From contig CM060680.1 of the NCBI GenBank assembly GCA_030686995.1, positions 205,269,322-205,333,321 of the forward strand: DNA of 64,000 nucleotides. Reading direction: 5' to 3'. Under the pieces are notes generated by a model. The model did no database searches, was not told the DNA's origin, and saw only the letters and a list, made by a program, of their open reading frames with translations. Below, one piece after another: positions 1 to 10,864 of the stretch. The position numbers and the translations under genes were made by a program. The stretch's first letter is position 1. Each line of letters begins with the position of its first letter. Origin of the DNA: Artemisia argyi. Lineage: Eukaryota; Streptophyta; Magnoliopsida; Asterales; Asteraceae.

Positions 1-445
1 ATGCTGGCAAAGGAGAAGTTAGTAGCCGGACGAGTTTTATGACAAAGAGAAATTAGTAGTTTGTTGTTTAGGCTGAAACACCTGTTCCAAATACATAATA
101 ACTCCAAACATTCCAAAACTACCGAACTAAACGATTTCTTATAATAAAGGGTATTTCATCATATACATATCTTATAAACTTCAGCTCTAGCTACATTGAG
201 TAAAAAGTAGACTTTTTTGCAGCCTAATCTTCATTTATTGGCTTGGCCTCATGCATGATGGTGGCGAATCGGCCTCGTGCTCAGGTCTCCCACACAGACT
301 TATGTCCCAGCCTGAACACATACTTGTTTTTTCGAAAAAGTTTTTGACCTTTTTTTAGCATGACTAATATTTCTGTTATATTAAAGGAAAAAACCAATGA
401 AACTTGAATATTTGCATACTTTCCCAAAACATTGATTTTTAATAC
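1..445. repeat. low-copy dispersed repeat, copy A
   Basis: This stretch is collinear with 30937-31370 and, in its right half, with 19010-19440. Shared landmarks are a 'tttcttataataaa' block, a 'cacacagacttatgtcccagcc' type segment and a 'gaaacttgaatat' block. No open frame of interest is seen. Copies B and C continue into a gene-start sequence and, in C, into a GLR fragment, so this looks like part of an old segmental duplication rather than a high-copy transposon. Similarity fades near 445; 446-541 holds nothing I recognise. Confidence 0.6.
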
Positions 446-541
446 ACTAAACGAATATCTGTGTAAAGCGACGGTGTATAACTGTAAATAATTATATTTG
501 AGAAATCGTGATTCTGGTTCGACCCTTTATGTAATGCGCGT

Positions 542-1972
542 TGATGAGGCGAAAAATGATCCATTTTTAGGGGGTCATTTAAGCTCGGAATTGAATTTAT
601 TTGATCAAATATTTCCCTAAATCGTTCCTTTTGTGATTTTAGGTACTTTTTGAGTGAATTCTGGAAAATGAAGCATTTTAGACATTTTTGGAGCATAAAA
701 GTGAAGAAAACGGCAAAGTCTCAATTTTCATTGCTGGGAACAGTACCTGACGGCGTCACCAAGCTCTACATGACGGCGTCAAGAGTATTACAAGAGGTGA
801 AGTGGATAGAGTCCGTGACGGTCCAGAGAGTTTATACACTAGGGCATGACGGCATCACCATAGGCCGTCATGGTCCCATTACACGTGACGGCCAGAGGAA
901 AGTTGCTCTTGACGGCGTCAGATCTGGATCTAGGCAATCCGATATTATTATGGGCGGTGGGTTGACGGCGTCAGATTTCTCTTCTTGACGCCGTCACGAT
1001 GGAAAATCTATATATAGTTTTGTAATTTTCATTTATAAAAGAGGACAATTAAGGGGGATAACTTGGAGAAACCCTAGCACGATTTTATCAGTATTTTCAA
1101 GGGTTTTTACCCTTTGAAACCTTTTATGTTCAATTAAGATAAGTATCCTTTCAATTCATTCAATATGTCTATGTGTTGTTTGAATATATCTTACGCTTGT
1201 CTTGATTTTAACATGCTAGGCTAGATCTCTTGTGTGTTTGCTTAGATGTAGTGAAACCTAGATGTTGATTATGGGTTGATTGCTTGTTTATAGTTGTTAC
1301 GAATGAATGATTTCGATGTTAGGCTTAAGAAAACTGGCAGACTTCCATAGTGTAACTTGCTTGAACGTCTTAAGAAACATGAACTAATGCGTACTAGGTT
1401 TTTATGGTTGTATTTAATGCATGAGCGAATTTTAATGATCCCATGTTAGGAGCTTCTTGCAGGCTCGACATAGGAGTGAAGTAGGAGCTTATAGAGTTGG
1501 GGAAGTACGTACGCCACCCCACGATTGGTATTAAGGAATATAACCCGTCATCCACGCAACTGTAACAAACTATCAACCTGTAAAAGATATCTAGGGAGTA
1601 ATGAAATCTAAGTAAACATAATTTTCCCATTTATTGTTCACACCACTAGTTTAATTAGATTTATTTACATTTTTGTTATTTTATTTTGATTGCATCTTAG
1701 TTATTGGGTTAGTTGACTAGCAACTAATTCCGCCCACTCTTCCAAAACCCGAGAATTTACTTGCTTTTATAAAATATAAAAATACAAAAAGAATCATCTC
1801 TCACCTCTAGACTTAATTTTTAGGCTTTCTAATCCTAGCGACACTATTCCTAAGTTGAACGATCAATCCCCCGGTACTTGTCACTATACTATACTACAAC
1901 GATCAGGTACACTGCCTGGTGGGGGTTGTAAGCTTCTCGAGAGGTAAATCCTGGTGCAATTCCCACGCATCA
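542..1972 (+). mobile_element. solo LTR of an Athila-type Ty3/gypsy element
   Basis: The LTR starts TGATGAGGCG and ends ACGCATCA, the same ends as the inverted copy at 43188-44604, which is flanked by an Athila-like primer binding site and gag. It is bounded by a perfect 5-bp target duplication CGCGT (537-541 and 1973-1977), and no internal region or second LTR is present. This is the standard product of LTR-LTR recombination. A TATA-like 'tatatata' lies near 1010. The 5' part (about 740-1000) holds repeated TGACGGCGTCA palindromes. Short open frames inside it are not genes. Confidence 0.93.
740..1000 (+). promoter_or_regulatory. TGACG palindrome array in the LTR U3 region
   Basis: About nine TGACG or CGTCA motifs occur in some 260 bp. 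Five form the perfect palindrome TGACGGCGTCA or TGACGCCGTCA and one more has a single mismatch. TGACG is the core of the as-1 element bound by plant TGA-class bZIP factors. The array sits just upstream of the TATA-like sequence, where an LTR enhancer is expected. The same array is present in the inverted LTR at 44170-44430. Factor binding is inferred from motif only. Confidence 0.6.
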
Positions 1973-3778
1973 CGCGTGTTTTTTGAAATACAAAGCCAGT
2001 ATTTTTTAAAATTATTATAAAGTGTGTTTTTAAAAGTTGTCAAATTTAAGGTGTATTAAAGGGTATTTAGAGATAATCTAGACAAACTACATTAATTTAA
2101 GTTTTAAAATTTTAAAAATATACATACAATTTTTTATAAGTAGTAAAGATTTAAGTTATTCTTATAAGTAATAAATTATGACATCTTTGTTTTTGGGCAC
2201 TAGTTATTCTCCTTTTTTGATAGATGAGTACAAAAGAATCAAATGAACACCTCATTGTAGAAACCGATGTTGATCTTGATTCAATGTATACATTTGCTGA
2301 TTCATATGGGAAGTTAGATGTATGTTTGACTCATGTTCACCAAAACTTGGCTGAGTATTATTTTAAAAACCTTTGCATGGAACAATATGAGGGTGATGGG
2401 GAGACATCTAGGTTGAGAATTCATGAAATTATGGTAAAAGATGCCTCTAATATGAGTGTTAATGAACTAATTCAATGGGTTGAAGATGATGCGCAAACAC
2501 GTTATACACCAGAAAAGTTAAGAACACCTAATAAGAAAGTAGTTGTTGAAAATGTGGTTGATGATTATGTTGTAGTGAATAGTATGGATGATGATGAGGA
2601 TACCCCTCTTAGGTATCTAGTTGTCAGCCCTATTGCTAGGCATAAGTTGTTGGGGAAAAAGGGCAGCCCAAACCCTAGTATTAAGCGTAAGTTGTTTGAA
2701 AAGGGTAAAAGAACAGACAATGATGTTAGTAATACAGTTAAGAAAGTTGTGGATAAGGGTAAAGGATTAATGGCAGAAAAAAACCATCCTCCTAAATTAC
2801 CTGTTCGTAGGAATAAGGGGATATAGTTATTCAAGAAAATGAAAACCCAAGTGTAATGCAAAGTGATACAAGTAGTGATAGTGAAAGTGATGCATCACTA
2901 GGCATTAACTTTAGTTTGTATAGTGATAGTGAGAGCGAGTACTCAGATAAGTCTGTTGACTACCTATCAGAGGGTGAAGAAGAGCTGCGAGAACTTAGGA
3001 AGCGAAGAACTGAATAAAAGAAGGAACGTAAGTCTAAAAGAAAGCAAGCAGATGAAGGTACTTCAAGTCGGGTTAGGCAGAAGAGGGTATAAAGAGTTAC
3101 TGATAGTGAGACTGTGATTGAGCATGATGAATTTATGAATGAGTTATTCAGAAAGTTGAGTAGTAATAGTGATGATATGACTGATCCATTCATTATTGTT
3201 GAGTCTAAAGTTGAAAAATTTCCCATACATGATGCTGACACTCATTGGAGGATGCGAAAACCCCAGGTAATACATTACTTGCAATGTCATGATTTATTTA
3301 TACTTTACTTGAAGTTCAACCCATTTCCCATACTTTTAGTATAGTAATATGTTTCTGTTTTTTTTTATTGTAGGTTACTGAGAAGTTTGTCGATGTTGAC
3401 CAACTAAAAGAATGCCTTACTTACTATGGTCTTGCCAACGGTTTCTCTCTGTGGTTCTACAGAAGTTCAACTAAACAACTCATTGCAAGGTGTGGTTTAA
3501 GACCAGAAAGGATCAAAGATCCTGAGAAAGGTAAACAAAGCAAGTGGAAAAGATACCCAAGTTGTGAAGAGGTTTCTACTTCTAAATGTCCATGGAGATG
3601 TTATGGTAAGGAGATGACCACCGAGAAATCTTTTCAGGTAGTATCGATGGTTGATGAACATACATGTGTTAGGCATTTTAAGTATGGACCATTAGTTAAT
3701 TACAAATGGGTGTGTAAGCATTTTAGTAGTAAGATTAGGCAAAATCCTGACATTAAGTTGCATGAAATAGCTGATTTA

Positions 3779-4055
3779 GTTCGATCGATGGTGGTCGAGG
3801 TACAATCCATAGTGAGTGATCCAATTCATCACATGTAGGGATATCAAAGGGCAGTGATAGTGGTGGTGGTAATGGTTCTAGTACATATTCGTATTCATTA
3901 TCCTCTTCTTCGTCGATTGAATCTTCGAAAAGTTCTTCTTCGTCATCAGAAGCGAAGGCATTTACGAAGTCAAATCCGAACTCGGGTGAGGGTGGTAAGA
4001 CTTGGAAGTTATTAGGTAGAGTGGGCACATAATCGGGAGAAGTGGGTATGCACAT
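3779..4055 (-). pseudogene. truncated second copy of the acidic leader ORF
   Basis: This is identical to the first part of the intact ORF at 10610-10215, including the start codon context, but it is cut at 3779 where the element joins the MULE transposase gene. It shows that the left LTR is followed by a second internal region and is not the true end of the element. No function is expected. Confidence 0.8.
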
Positions 4056-4309
4056 GATTTCTATAAGAAGAATTACAATATTAATATAATTCTATCGTTT
4101 ATGGGGAGTGCTCAAAATATGGCAAGCATATATATAGTAATATGCTAATATGTTTATGTAGCCTAACTTGCATAATAAGTCCATAATCGTCTGGAGGATG
4201 GAAGGCACGAAGAGCGGAAGGCTATAAAAATGGTTTTGCTTGTAATTGTAGTTATAGTTTAGGTCTCAATTAGACCCGTTTCTCTATAACCATGGCTCTG
4301 ATACCAATC

Positions 4310-7300
4310 TGTAACACCCCCAATTCATGGTTGCAGCGGAATTCGAACTGGGTGTTACTTGACGGCACAATAGTCACAATAATAGAAAACGAACTCCAAT
4401 TGAGTCGTTTTAAAAGGTTTATCATTCAAATTATATAAATATCAGAGATTACAAAATGAGGTCCCAGATGGTTCCATGTTTACAAATTACATTAATTGAG
4501 TTTTGAATGATAATAAAATTTATAGCCCTCTTGAGTATCCGTGTCCTTCCGTGCCATCCTTGATCGTCATGAACCTGAAATACATGCTTGAGAGGTCAAC
4601 ACAAAGGTTGAGTGGAATTCGTAGAGTTTAGTTAAATCGTTTGAACACAATAATCGTAGTGTGAGCTATAGACTCACACTCATAGTTAGAAAACAAAATC
4701 GTTATTTATTTCACTAAGCTCATGGAACCAAAACATTAACATCGAACCAACAAAATTGGCATTATAGAAGCCCTATCAAGGTACTTTTGCCGTTATACCG
4801 CTAAATCTCAAATATAGTGCATTTGTGTGAACTCATCGTTGCTCAACACAAATGGGATTCGTCAATCCCAATAGATCTATTCACAATATTCGCGCTCACT
4901 AAAGGTAGTGACTAATGGTTCATGATATAGGGACTTCGAACATGGCAATCGTTACTTAGTGATAATAAAACATCGTCGTGAAGCATACATTAGAAAGCAT
5001 CGTGTTCGAGTAGAAAATAATAGCATGTATTTCCCCCATGGGTTTGTAAAATAGTTAAACAATAGAAAGTGGGGCTATGAACTCACCTTAAGTTATGTAG
5101 TGAGTAGTGAATGTGATGGTCGAATTGCGATGGTTTCTACGAGCAACCTATAATAGAATGTTGCGACTTAAGTTCGGAGTAAAGAATATAACGGAGTGCC
5201 AATATATATATCTTGCATTTAGTCCATGATGAGTTATGATGTATTTTTGTAAGTCTTTGAAAGAAAGATTTATGAATATGTATGTTTTGGTATATCGTTT
5301 ACTACCGTTCGGGCTAACATATTTCAGAAGTCATGTTAGTAAGCGTTCGAGGAGCCAGGACACTTTAACTCGTAAATCCACAACTCATCTCGACGGCTTA
5401 CGTAATGAACTCCTCACATGAAGCTCCCTACTATTGTAGTAGTTGATAAAGTATATAGATATAAGTTTTGATCCGAAAAAGTTACATGTCCGATATTTGT
5501 ATAAACTTAGGAAAGTTTATAGTACATGAAGATTGTTATTAGGGGTAGTTTTATAAGTCTTGTGTGACCATTTGTCTTGGTAAAATCTCATGGTTTCCTT
5601 TTAGGTGAAGTAGATACAAATTGCTTGTTCCATATATCGCCAATTTCATTGTTTCATGTTTACGCCTTTGTAATTTTACTTGGTCATTTCGTCATGGCCT
5701 AGCCATGACCTTTGGTCCTTGTTCCAAGGTCATGATACACAACCTTGGCTCTAGCCATGGTGGGGGTCTTGGTTATAGGTCATAATACCTTTTATTCCTT
5801 TGAAAGTATGCCAATAACTTAGTGACTTAAAATATGTAAATAGCTGTTAAGAAAACTGAGAAATATCTCACTCAGAAGGAGTTTTCAAGGCTTGAGCCTC
5901 TTTGTTCCTGAATGAAAACGTGATTCCGGACAACTTTCGTGTTTTAACTTTTTCATGAATCGGACCAGAAAGGCCTCTTTTTGCGTGTTTTAGGTTCTGT
6001 CACAGAAATCACAGAAACATTTAGGCAGTTTTGCCGGAAATCTTTGGTAACTTCAAATCGCCATAACTTTTGACTCGTTTACTCTTTTTAGGTGGTTCAA
6101 ATTGCTATTGTTTTCTTGTTAAGTCCTCTACTGTAATATGTAATAATCCAATATAAAATTTTTACCATTTTGATCAGGTTATACCAAGATATTCACTAGT
6201 TTGCTTGTTTTAGTAACTTGTTTCAATAAGTCATTACAACAACATCTTTTACTCATCATGATTCACCATGGACATAATCACAACACATAATATAGCAAGA
6301 ATAACATATAAATGAGATGAACATGATAAATAAACAAGAATCATGTTAGGTTTAGGCTTACAACTTTAGGCTTTCTAATTAAAGAAAGGAGTAACTAGTA
6401 AGGAAATGGACTTTGATAGACAAGCTTCAACCCTTTTCACTTCAAGCAACCTTTCTACTCTTAGTATTCTTGAAAGATAGATGATAAAGGTTGAGGTGTA
6501 TTGAGTAGATTTAAACTCAAGAGAAAACACCAAGTATGTTAGGGTTTGGAAGATTTTTGGTAGCTTATAATCAAACTAGGGTTTCTATACTTGAACTTCA
6601 CTTGAACTTGCAAGATCTTGGAAGAAATTAAAGCTAAGGATGGAGTGTTTTGAGGTGTGTGGGTCGTTGGAATGGCCAAGGAAGGGGGGGAGAGGGGCTT
6701 TTTATAGTCTCATGAGGAGGTTAGTTTCCTTAGGATATTTTCTTGCCAAAAACACATGTAAACCATCCAAGACCTCATGATACAAGATCAAGCCACCTCA
6801 AGGGTGACTCCCCCTCCCCTAAGTCGGTTCATTATGGATAAGGGGGGTGAGGTGTGCCTTGGATGATAAAAATCTAGATATTTGATTAGTTTTGACTCCG
6901 GGAATTGCCAACCGTAAATGATTAGGCCTCGAAACGTAAAACCGGGTGTCGTAAAATTATGAAACTTTAAAGTATTGTTAGACATGTCCATATGTCCCAT
7001 AATAAAATATAAAATGAGTGTTAGGTTCCATTTGGGTGGTAAACCCTGCTAAAAACTGGAAACACGGGGTCTAAAACGCGTAATACGTAAAATGTACGAA
7101 TTTTGCGTAAAACTGAGAAAAGTAAAATGTTACTTTTCTAATATGTTATAAATGATTTAAAATGACTTATAATGTCTAGACTGGGCTCAGTCTAGTGTCG
7201 GTTGGTGTTAAATGTCTTTTAGACATCAAACCGTAAGCCTAAAAATCACGAAATGACTTGTAACATCAAGTGATGATTTTTGGTCAATGGAGGAGGGAAA

Positions 7301-7772
7301 AATATGTTGACTTATTCTAATAATTTTGAAAACTCAAAATGTCTTAGAAACTCGTTTCGTGGTCTAACGGTTAATCGCCCATTCGGTTAAGCGTGCTCAT
7401 GTGAGAGTAGTACCGACATGGGTGACCTGCTGGGAAGTCTTTGGTCATGTTTTTCTCAGTCACGATTAATTCTCAAATAAATCATGAGTGTGTCAAACAT
7501 TTTTCTGATGCGGGGTCACTTAACGCGGTCGAGTTTCGTTGTACGTAGAATTTCTGAATGACGTTTTACCCTAAAACGTATAATTCCTTAATAACTTTCA
7601 CGAAAATGATCTGACGAATGTCAAACATTTAATTTGCCATGGAAATGATTTATCACTCAAGAATATCAGATAAAAATCAACTTTCGGGAAAGTTTCGGGA
7701 AAAATGAATAGTAAAAGTGAATAGTGAAATTTTCCGGGAATGGTAATTAACCTGAAATTGCGAATTGTTACA
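4310..7772 (-). mobile_element. chromovirus LTR, left copy (3,463 bp)
   Basis: On the minus strand it runs from TGTAACAATTCG to GGGGGTGTTACA. It is preceded by a polypurine tract and followed by a primer binding site matching initiator tRNA-Met (ctctgatacca on the plus strand at 4296-4306). It is unusually long for an LTR and holds no convincing gene. A 5S-rRNA-like segment lies at 7386-7440. The A/T-rich remainder contains only short open frames, which recur identically in the right copy. Confidence 0.93.
7386..7440 (+). other. 5S-rRNA-derived segment in the LTR (left copy)
   Basis: The blocks GTTAAGCGTGCT, GAGAGTAGTAC, ATGGGTGACCT and CTGGGAAGTC appear in the order and spacing of the middle and 3' part of plant 5S rRNA. 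By eye about 45 of 55 positions agree with the plant 5S sequence as I know it. The segment covers the internal promoter region (A box, intermediate element, C box). The 5' third of 5S and the 3' terminus are not recognisable, so it is not a 5S gene. It lies on the plus strand, antisense to the retroelement. Confidence 0.82.
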
Positions 7773-7790
7773 GTCTCCACCCCTTACGGG
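7773..7790 (-). other. polypurine tract of the chromovirus complex
   Basis: On the minus strand the sequence reads AAGGGGTGGAGAC directly before the TGTAAC start of the 3' LTR. This is the usual position and composition of a second-strand primer. A 'gacgaagttcc' stretch just upstream is also typical of chromovirus 3' ends. Confidence 0.75.
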
Positions 7791-8059
7791 GAACTTCGTC
7801 CCGAAGTTCTGTGTGCGTTATATGTTGGAGTGGTGTCGATAAAGATGTGTGGTTACTTATGAGGATTAGAGTGATGTAGTTTGATTTGTCGTTTCAGTGT
7901 ATGGCGTAGAATGAGTTTACTTATGAGAAGTTTGTTCCTAAGAAAACATACAGGTGACTGCTCCCAGCATAACATGATCCCTCCTGAATTAGACATAGGT
8001 GATCAGGCTATGTATAATTTAGGACCGATAATGTGATGTTCGGTTTAGTCACGTAGTAT

Positions 8060-8344
8060 TCAATCTTGTAAGGCTGATGAGTTTGCTTGTGGTGTAACTA
8101 AAGATGATTTGAGCTTTAAAAGTGCATCAAGATCAGAAAGTGAGCTTGTGGAATTAAGGGTTGTGAAGATGATGATGGTGATAATGTTAAGAAGGTTTGT
8201 GTTCTTTATTTTGGTATGTTGAGATTTAGTGGCTTGTGATGAAAGTTGGAAATGAAGGCATGATATTGATTTATAGGGTGGTATCAACGAAGTGATTTTT
8301 CTAAGATGTGGTAGAATATCTTGGAGTAAAATGATATGAAACAA
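8060..8344 (-). pseudogene. captured fragment resembling the start of a CLV1-type LRR receptor kinase
   Basis: Within the retroelement, sense to it, an open stretch ends with a hydrophobic segment (LLNIITIIIFTTL) followed by SDLDALLKLKSSL and a short SSALQD end. Hydrophobic signal peptide plus S-D-x-(D/E)-A-L-L-x-L-K-S is the N-terminal cap (LRRNT_2) of plant leucine-rich-repeat receptor kinases; CLAVATA1-like proteins are the closest I can recall. The reading stops with TGA where the family usually has Trp (TGG), and no LRRs follow. About 40 codons plus probable 5' leader seem to be captured. It lies where pol should be. It could be chance, but motif and position agree. Confidence 0.5.
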
Positions 8345-8658
8345 TAAAGTGATAACAAATTAGCTTGAAGTAAAATTTGTTGAATGGTTTATAGGATAAC
8401 TGAGTAAGTCACAAAGAATGGTAATAGTCTGCTAAACAATCAAATTGGTTTGGAGATAGAAAGTACAATAGATGAGAATTATCACAAAGAGTCGTTTATT
8501 GAACATTAAGTATTCTTAAGTCATAAAAACTCCCATTACTAGGGATACACGTAGTACAACATAGTGCGTAAATAAACATGACTGCTAATTTCTAAACTTC
8601 ATCGTTCTGCAGTGTTGTTGAGATTCTGATAAGCTCCTTCTCCTCTTATCATATATGC

Positions 8659-9966
8659 TCACCCTTGGTTGTCTTCAACTTGTTGACCTTGGTTTTGGGG
8701 ACATTGGTTCTTGTAATGTCCACTTTCTCCACACCCGAAGCATATAACTATCGGTTGTGTGTTGCTACCGGTAGCTACATCCTTGACTCTACAATCTCTG
8801 GCAAGGTGTCCAGTGTTCTGACAGTTGCGACACTTAGCCGGGCAAGGACCTGAGTGGTGGAAGTTACACTTATTGCATAGTGGAGCATTCCCGGTATATC
8901 CTGAGCCTCTAGTTGGTGCAGCCATATAAGCCTTTGTGGTCTCTTGTCTTTTGTTTTGCGGGTTGTTGTTTTGAGTTTGGTTGTTGTTGTTATTGTTGTT
9001 ACTTCCATGGTTACCATCCCATGGTCGCTTGTTGTTGTTGTTCCTATTGTTGTTACTGTAGTTGGAATTGTTGGGGTTATTGGTATTGCTGGCGTTGTTG
9101 GTGTTGTTGTTGGTTTGCTTTCGGGTTTCTGTCATTCGTATCACTTGGTCCATGAGGCTGCGGGACATCCGCATAGCTTCATCTAGTTCCGTTGGATTTG
9201 CCGAAGTTACATGCCCTTGTATGCTGGATGGAAGTCCCCAGATATATCTTTCCAACAATTTTTCCTTTGGAGAAACCATTGTTGGACAAAGTATCCTTAA
9301 TTCTTGAAATCGACGATTGTAGGTTATGATATCATTTCCCTTAACCGTATGATCCCAGAATTCAACCTCCAACTTCTGTATTTCACTGCGAGGATAGTAT
9401 TCCTTGATCATCATTTGTTTCAAATTAGCCCAAGTAATTTTGTAGGCATTCTCAATGCCCATGGGTTGAGCAATTGAGTTCCACCAGGACAACGCCTCAT
9501 TCAACAGAGTACTCGTGGCATACTGGACTTTATCCTCCTCGGTACATTTACTAACCAAAAACACCGACTCCGCCTTTTCGAACCAACGGGTCAGACCTAC
9601 AACTCCTTCAGTACCCTTGAATTTGAGGGGTTCACATTTCAGGTAGGAAATGAACGAGCAACCCATTGGTACTGTAGTAACATTGGTCACAGGAGGGGTA
9701 GTTCCTCCAAGGTTAAGACTGGCAATTCTGGCAGCCTCTGTAGCTATAGCAGCTTCTGCAGCAGTGGCGGCTTCTGCGGCTGCTGCAGCATCAGCAGCTG
9801 CTGCAGCATCAGAAGCACCAGCAGCTGTGGTGGCTTCGGCAGCTGCTGCAGCTGCTGCAGCCACGGCTGCTCGTTCCGTGATAAGTGCTGCATTGATACT
9901 GTCCTTTACCAGTTTTCGGATGGCGGCTTGCGTCATTGTTGGTGGTGTTTGTTTCTTTGGCGCCAT
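8659..9966 (-). CDS. gag: chromovirus gag (nucleocapsid polyprotein)
   Basis: This encodes the structural protein that packages the element's RNA in a cytoplasmic particle. The start chosen (MAPKKQTPP) lies just before the Ala-rich N-terminus; the frame is open to 10068, so an upstream Met is possible. In order: an Ala/Glu-rich segment, the conserved Retrotrans_gag core (TRWFEKAESVF, WWNSI, EYYPR, YIWGLP), a long Asn-rich linker, and two zinc knuckles near the end (CRNCQNTGHLARDC and CFGCGESGHYKNQC). It is intact but ends in a stop shortly after the second knuckle instead of continuing into protease. It is the only standard retroelement gene left in this internal region. Confidence 0.9.
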   Translation of the reverse strand: MAPKKQTPPTMTQAAIRKLVKDSINAALITERAAVAAAAAAAAEATTAAGASDAAAAADAAAAAEAATAAEAAIATEAARIASLNLGGTTPPVTNVTTVPMGCSFISYLKCEPLKFKGTEGVVGLTRWFEKAESVFLVSKCTEEDKVQYATSTLLNEALSWWNSIAQPMGIENAYKITWANLKQMMIKEYYPRSEIQKLEVEFWDHTVKGNDIITYNRRFQELRILCPTMVSPKEKLLERYIWGLPSSIQGHVTSANPTELDEAMRMSRSLMDQVIRMTETRKQTNNNTNNASNTNNPNNSNYSNNNRNNNNKRPWDGNHGSNNNNNNNQTQNNNPQNKRQETTKAYMAAPTRGSGYTGNAPLCNKCNFHHSGPCPAKCRNCQNTGHLARDCRVKDVATGSNTQPIVICFGCGESGHYKNQCPQNQGQQVEDNQG

Positions 9967-10214
9967 AATTCTATTGTTCGAAAGATACATTGTAATTAGA
10001 GAGTTGTGAGATGAGCACAATTTTTGATAGGAAATGATAGAATAATTGTGTTGAAGATTTAAAGGCATAACACATGATAGTATAAAACAAGAGTTTTATT
10101 CGTACAACATTGGTTGATTTACAAAATCGAAACTTATTACAAGCTTCTTCAAAATTTACTAACTGATACTTTCAGTTTAGTAGTACGAAAGTTAACTAGT
10201 ATCATCACACTAGT

Positions 10215-10610
10215 CTATTGTGGATTAGAAGGTCCGAGCAGCTCTGATTGATCGGCAACTTCTTGGTTTAATGTGTCATAGAGGTACGAGTCGATGAAAT
10301 TTGAGAAGCTGTAGTTTTCATGTTGACTTTCTTGTTCGATCGATGGTGGTCGAGGTACAATCCATAGTGAGTGATCCAATTCATCACATGTAGGGATATC
10401 AAAGGGCAGTGATAGTGGTGGTGGTAATGGTTCTAGTACATATTCGTATTCATTATCCTCTTCTTCGTCGATTGAATCTTCGAAAAGTTCTTCTTCGTCA
10501 TCAGAAGCGAAGGCATTTACGAAGTCAAATCCGAACTCGGGTGAGGGTGGTAAGACTTGGAAGTTATTAGGTAGAGTGGGCACATAATCGGGAGAAGTGG
10601 GTATGCACAT
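10215..10610 (-). CDS. acidic 131-aa leader ORF of the chromovirus complex
   Basis: This open frame lies between primer binding site and gag, in the same orientation. The protein is strongly acidic (DDEEELFEDSIDEEED), Pro-rich, has no membrane segment, and begins MCIPTSPDYVP. I do not recognise a family. Its position resembles upstream ORFs of some plant gypsy elements. It may be translated from the genomic RNA ahead of gag, or it may be a remnant. A truncated copy lies at 3779-4055. Confidence 0.5.
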   Translation of the reverse strand: MCIPTSPDYVPTLPNNFQVLPPSPEFGFDFVNAFASDDEEELFEDSIDEEEDNEYEYVLEPLPPPLSLPFDIPTCDELDHSLWIVPRPPSIEQESQHENYSFSNFIDSYLYDTLNQEVADQSELLGPSNPQ

Positions 10611-10850
10611 GATTTCTATAAGAAGAATTACAATATTAATATAATTCTATCGTTTATGGGGAGTGCTCAAAATATGGCAAGCATATATATAGTAATATGC
10701 TAATATGTTTATGTAGCCTAACTTGCATAATAAGTCCATAATCGTCTGGAGGATGGAAGGCACGAAGAGCGGAAGGCTATAAAAATGGTTTTGCTTGTAA
10801 TTGTAGTTATAGTTTAGGTCTCAATTAGACCCGTTTCTCTATAACCATGG

Positions 10851-10861
10851 CTCTGATACCA
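10851..10861 (-). other. primer binding site, tRNA-Met type
   Basis: Minus-strand TGGTATCAGAG begins three bases after the LTR terminus at 10865. It matches the 3' end of initiator tRNA-Met, the usual first-strand primer of chromoviruses and Copia elements. An identical site lies at 4296-4306 beside the left LTR. Confidence 0.85.
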
Positions 10862-10864
10862 ATC

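Noticed and set aside
650..988. 112-aa frame inside the solo LTR
   Set aside because: It is made from the repeated TGACG motifs, has no domain, and lies in the U3 region.
7386..7440. A true 5S rRNA gene
   Set aside because: Only the middle to 3' part is present, with about ten differences, and it is repeated only with the LTR.
8665..9307. Plus-strand open frames opposite the chromovirus gag
   Set aside because: They are the reverse reading of the Asn- and Ala-rich gag repeats (Val/Cys/Leu-only proteins) with no domain.
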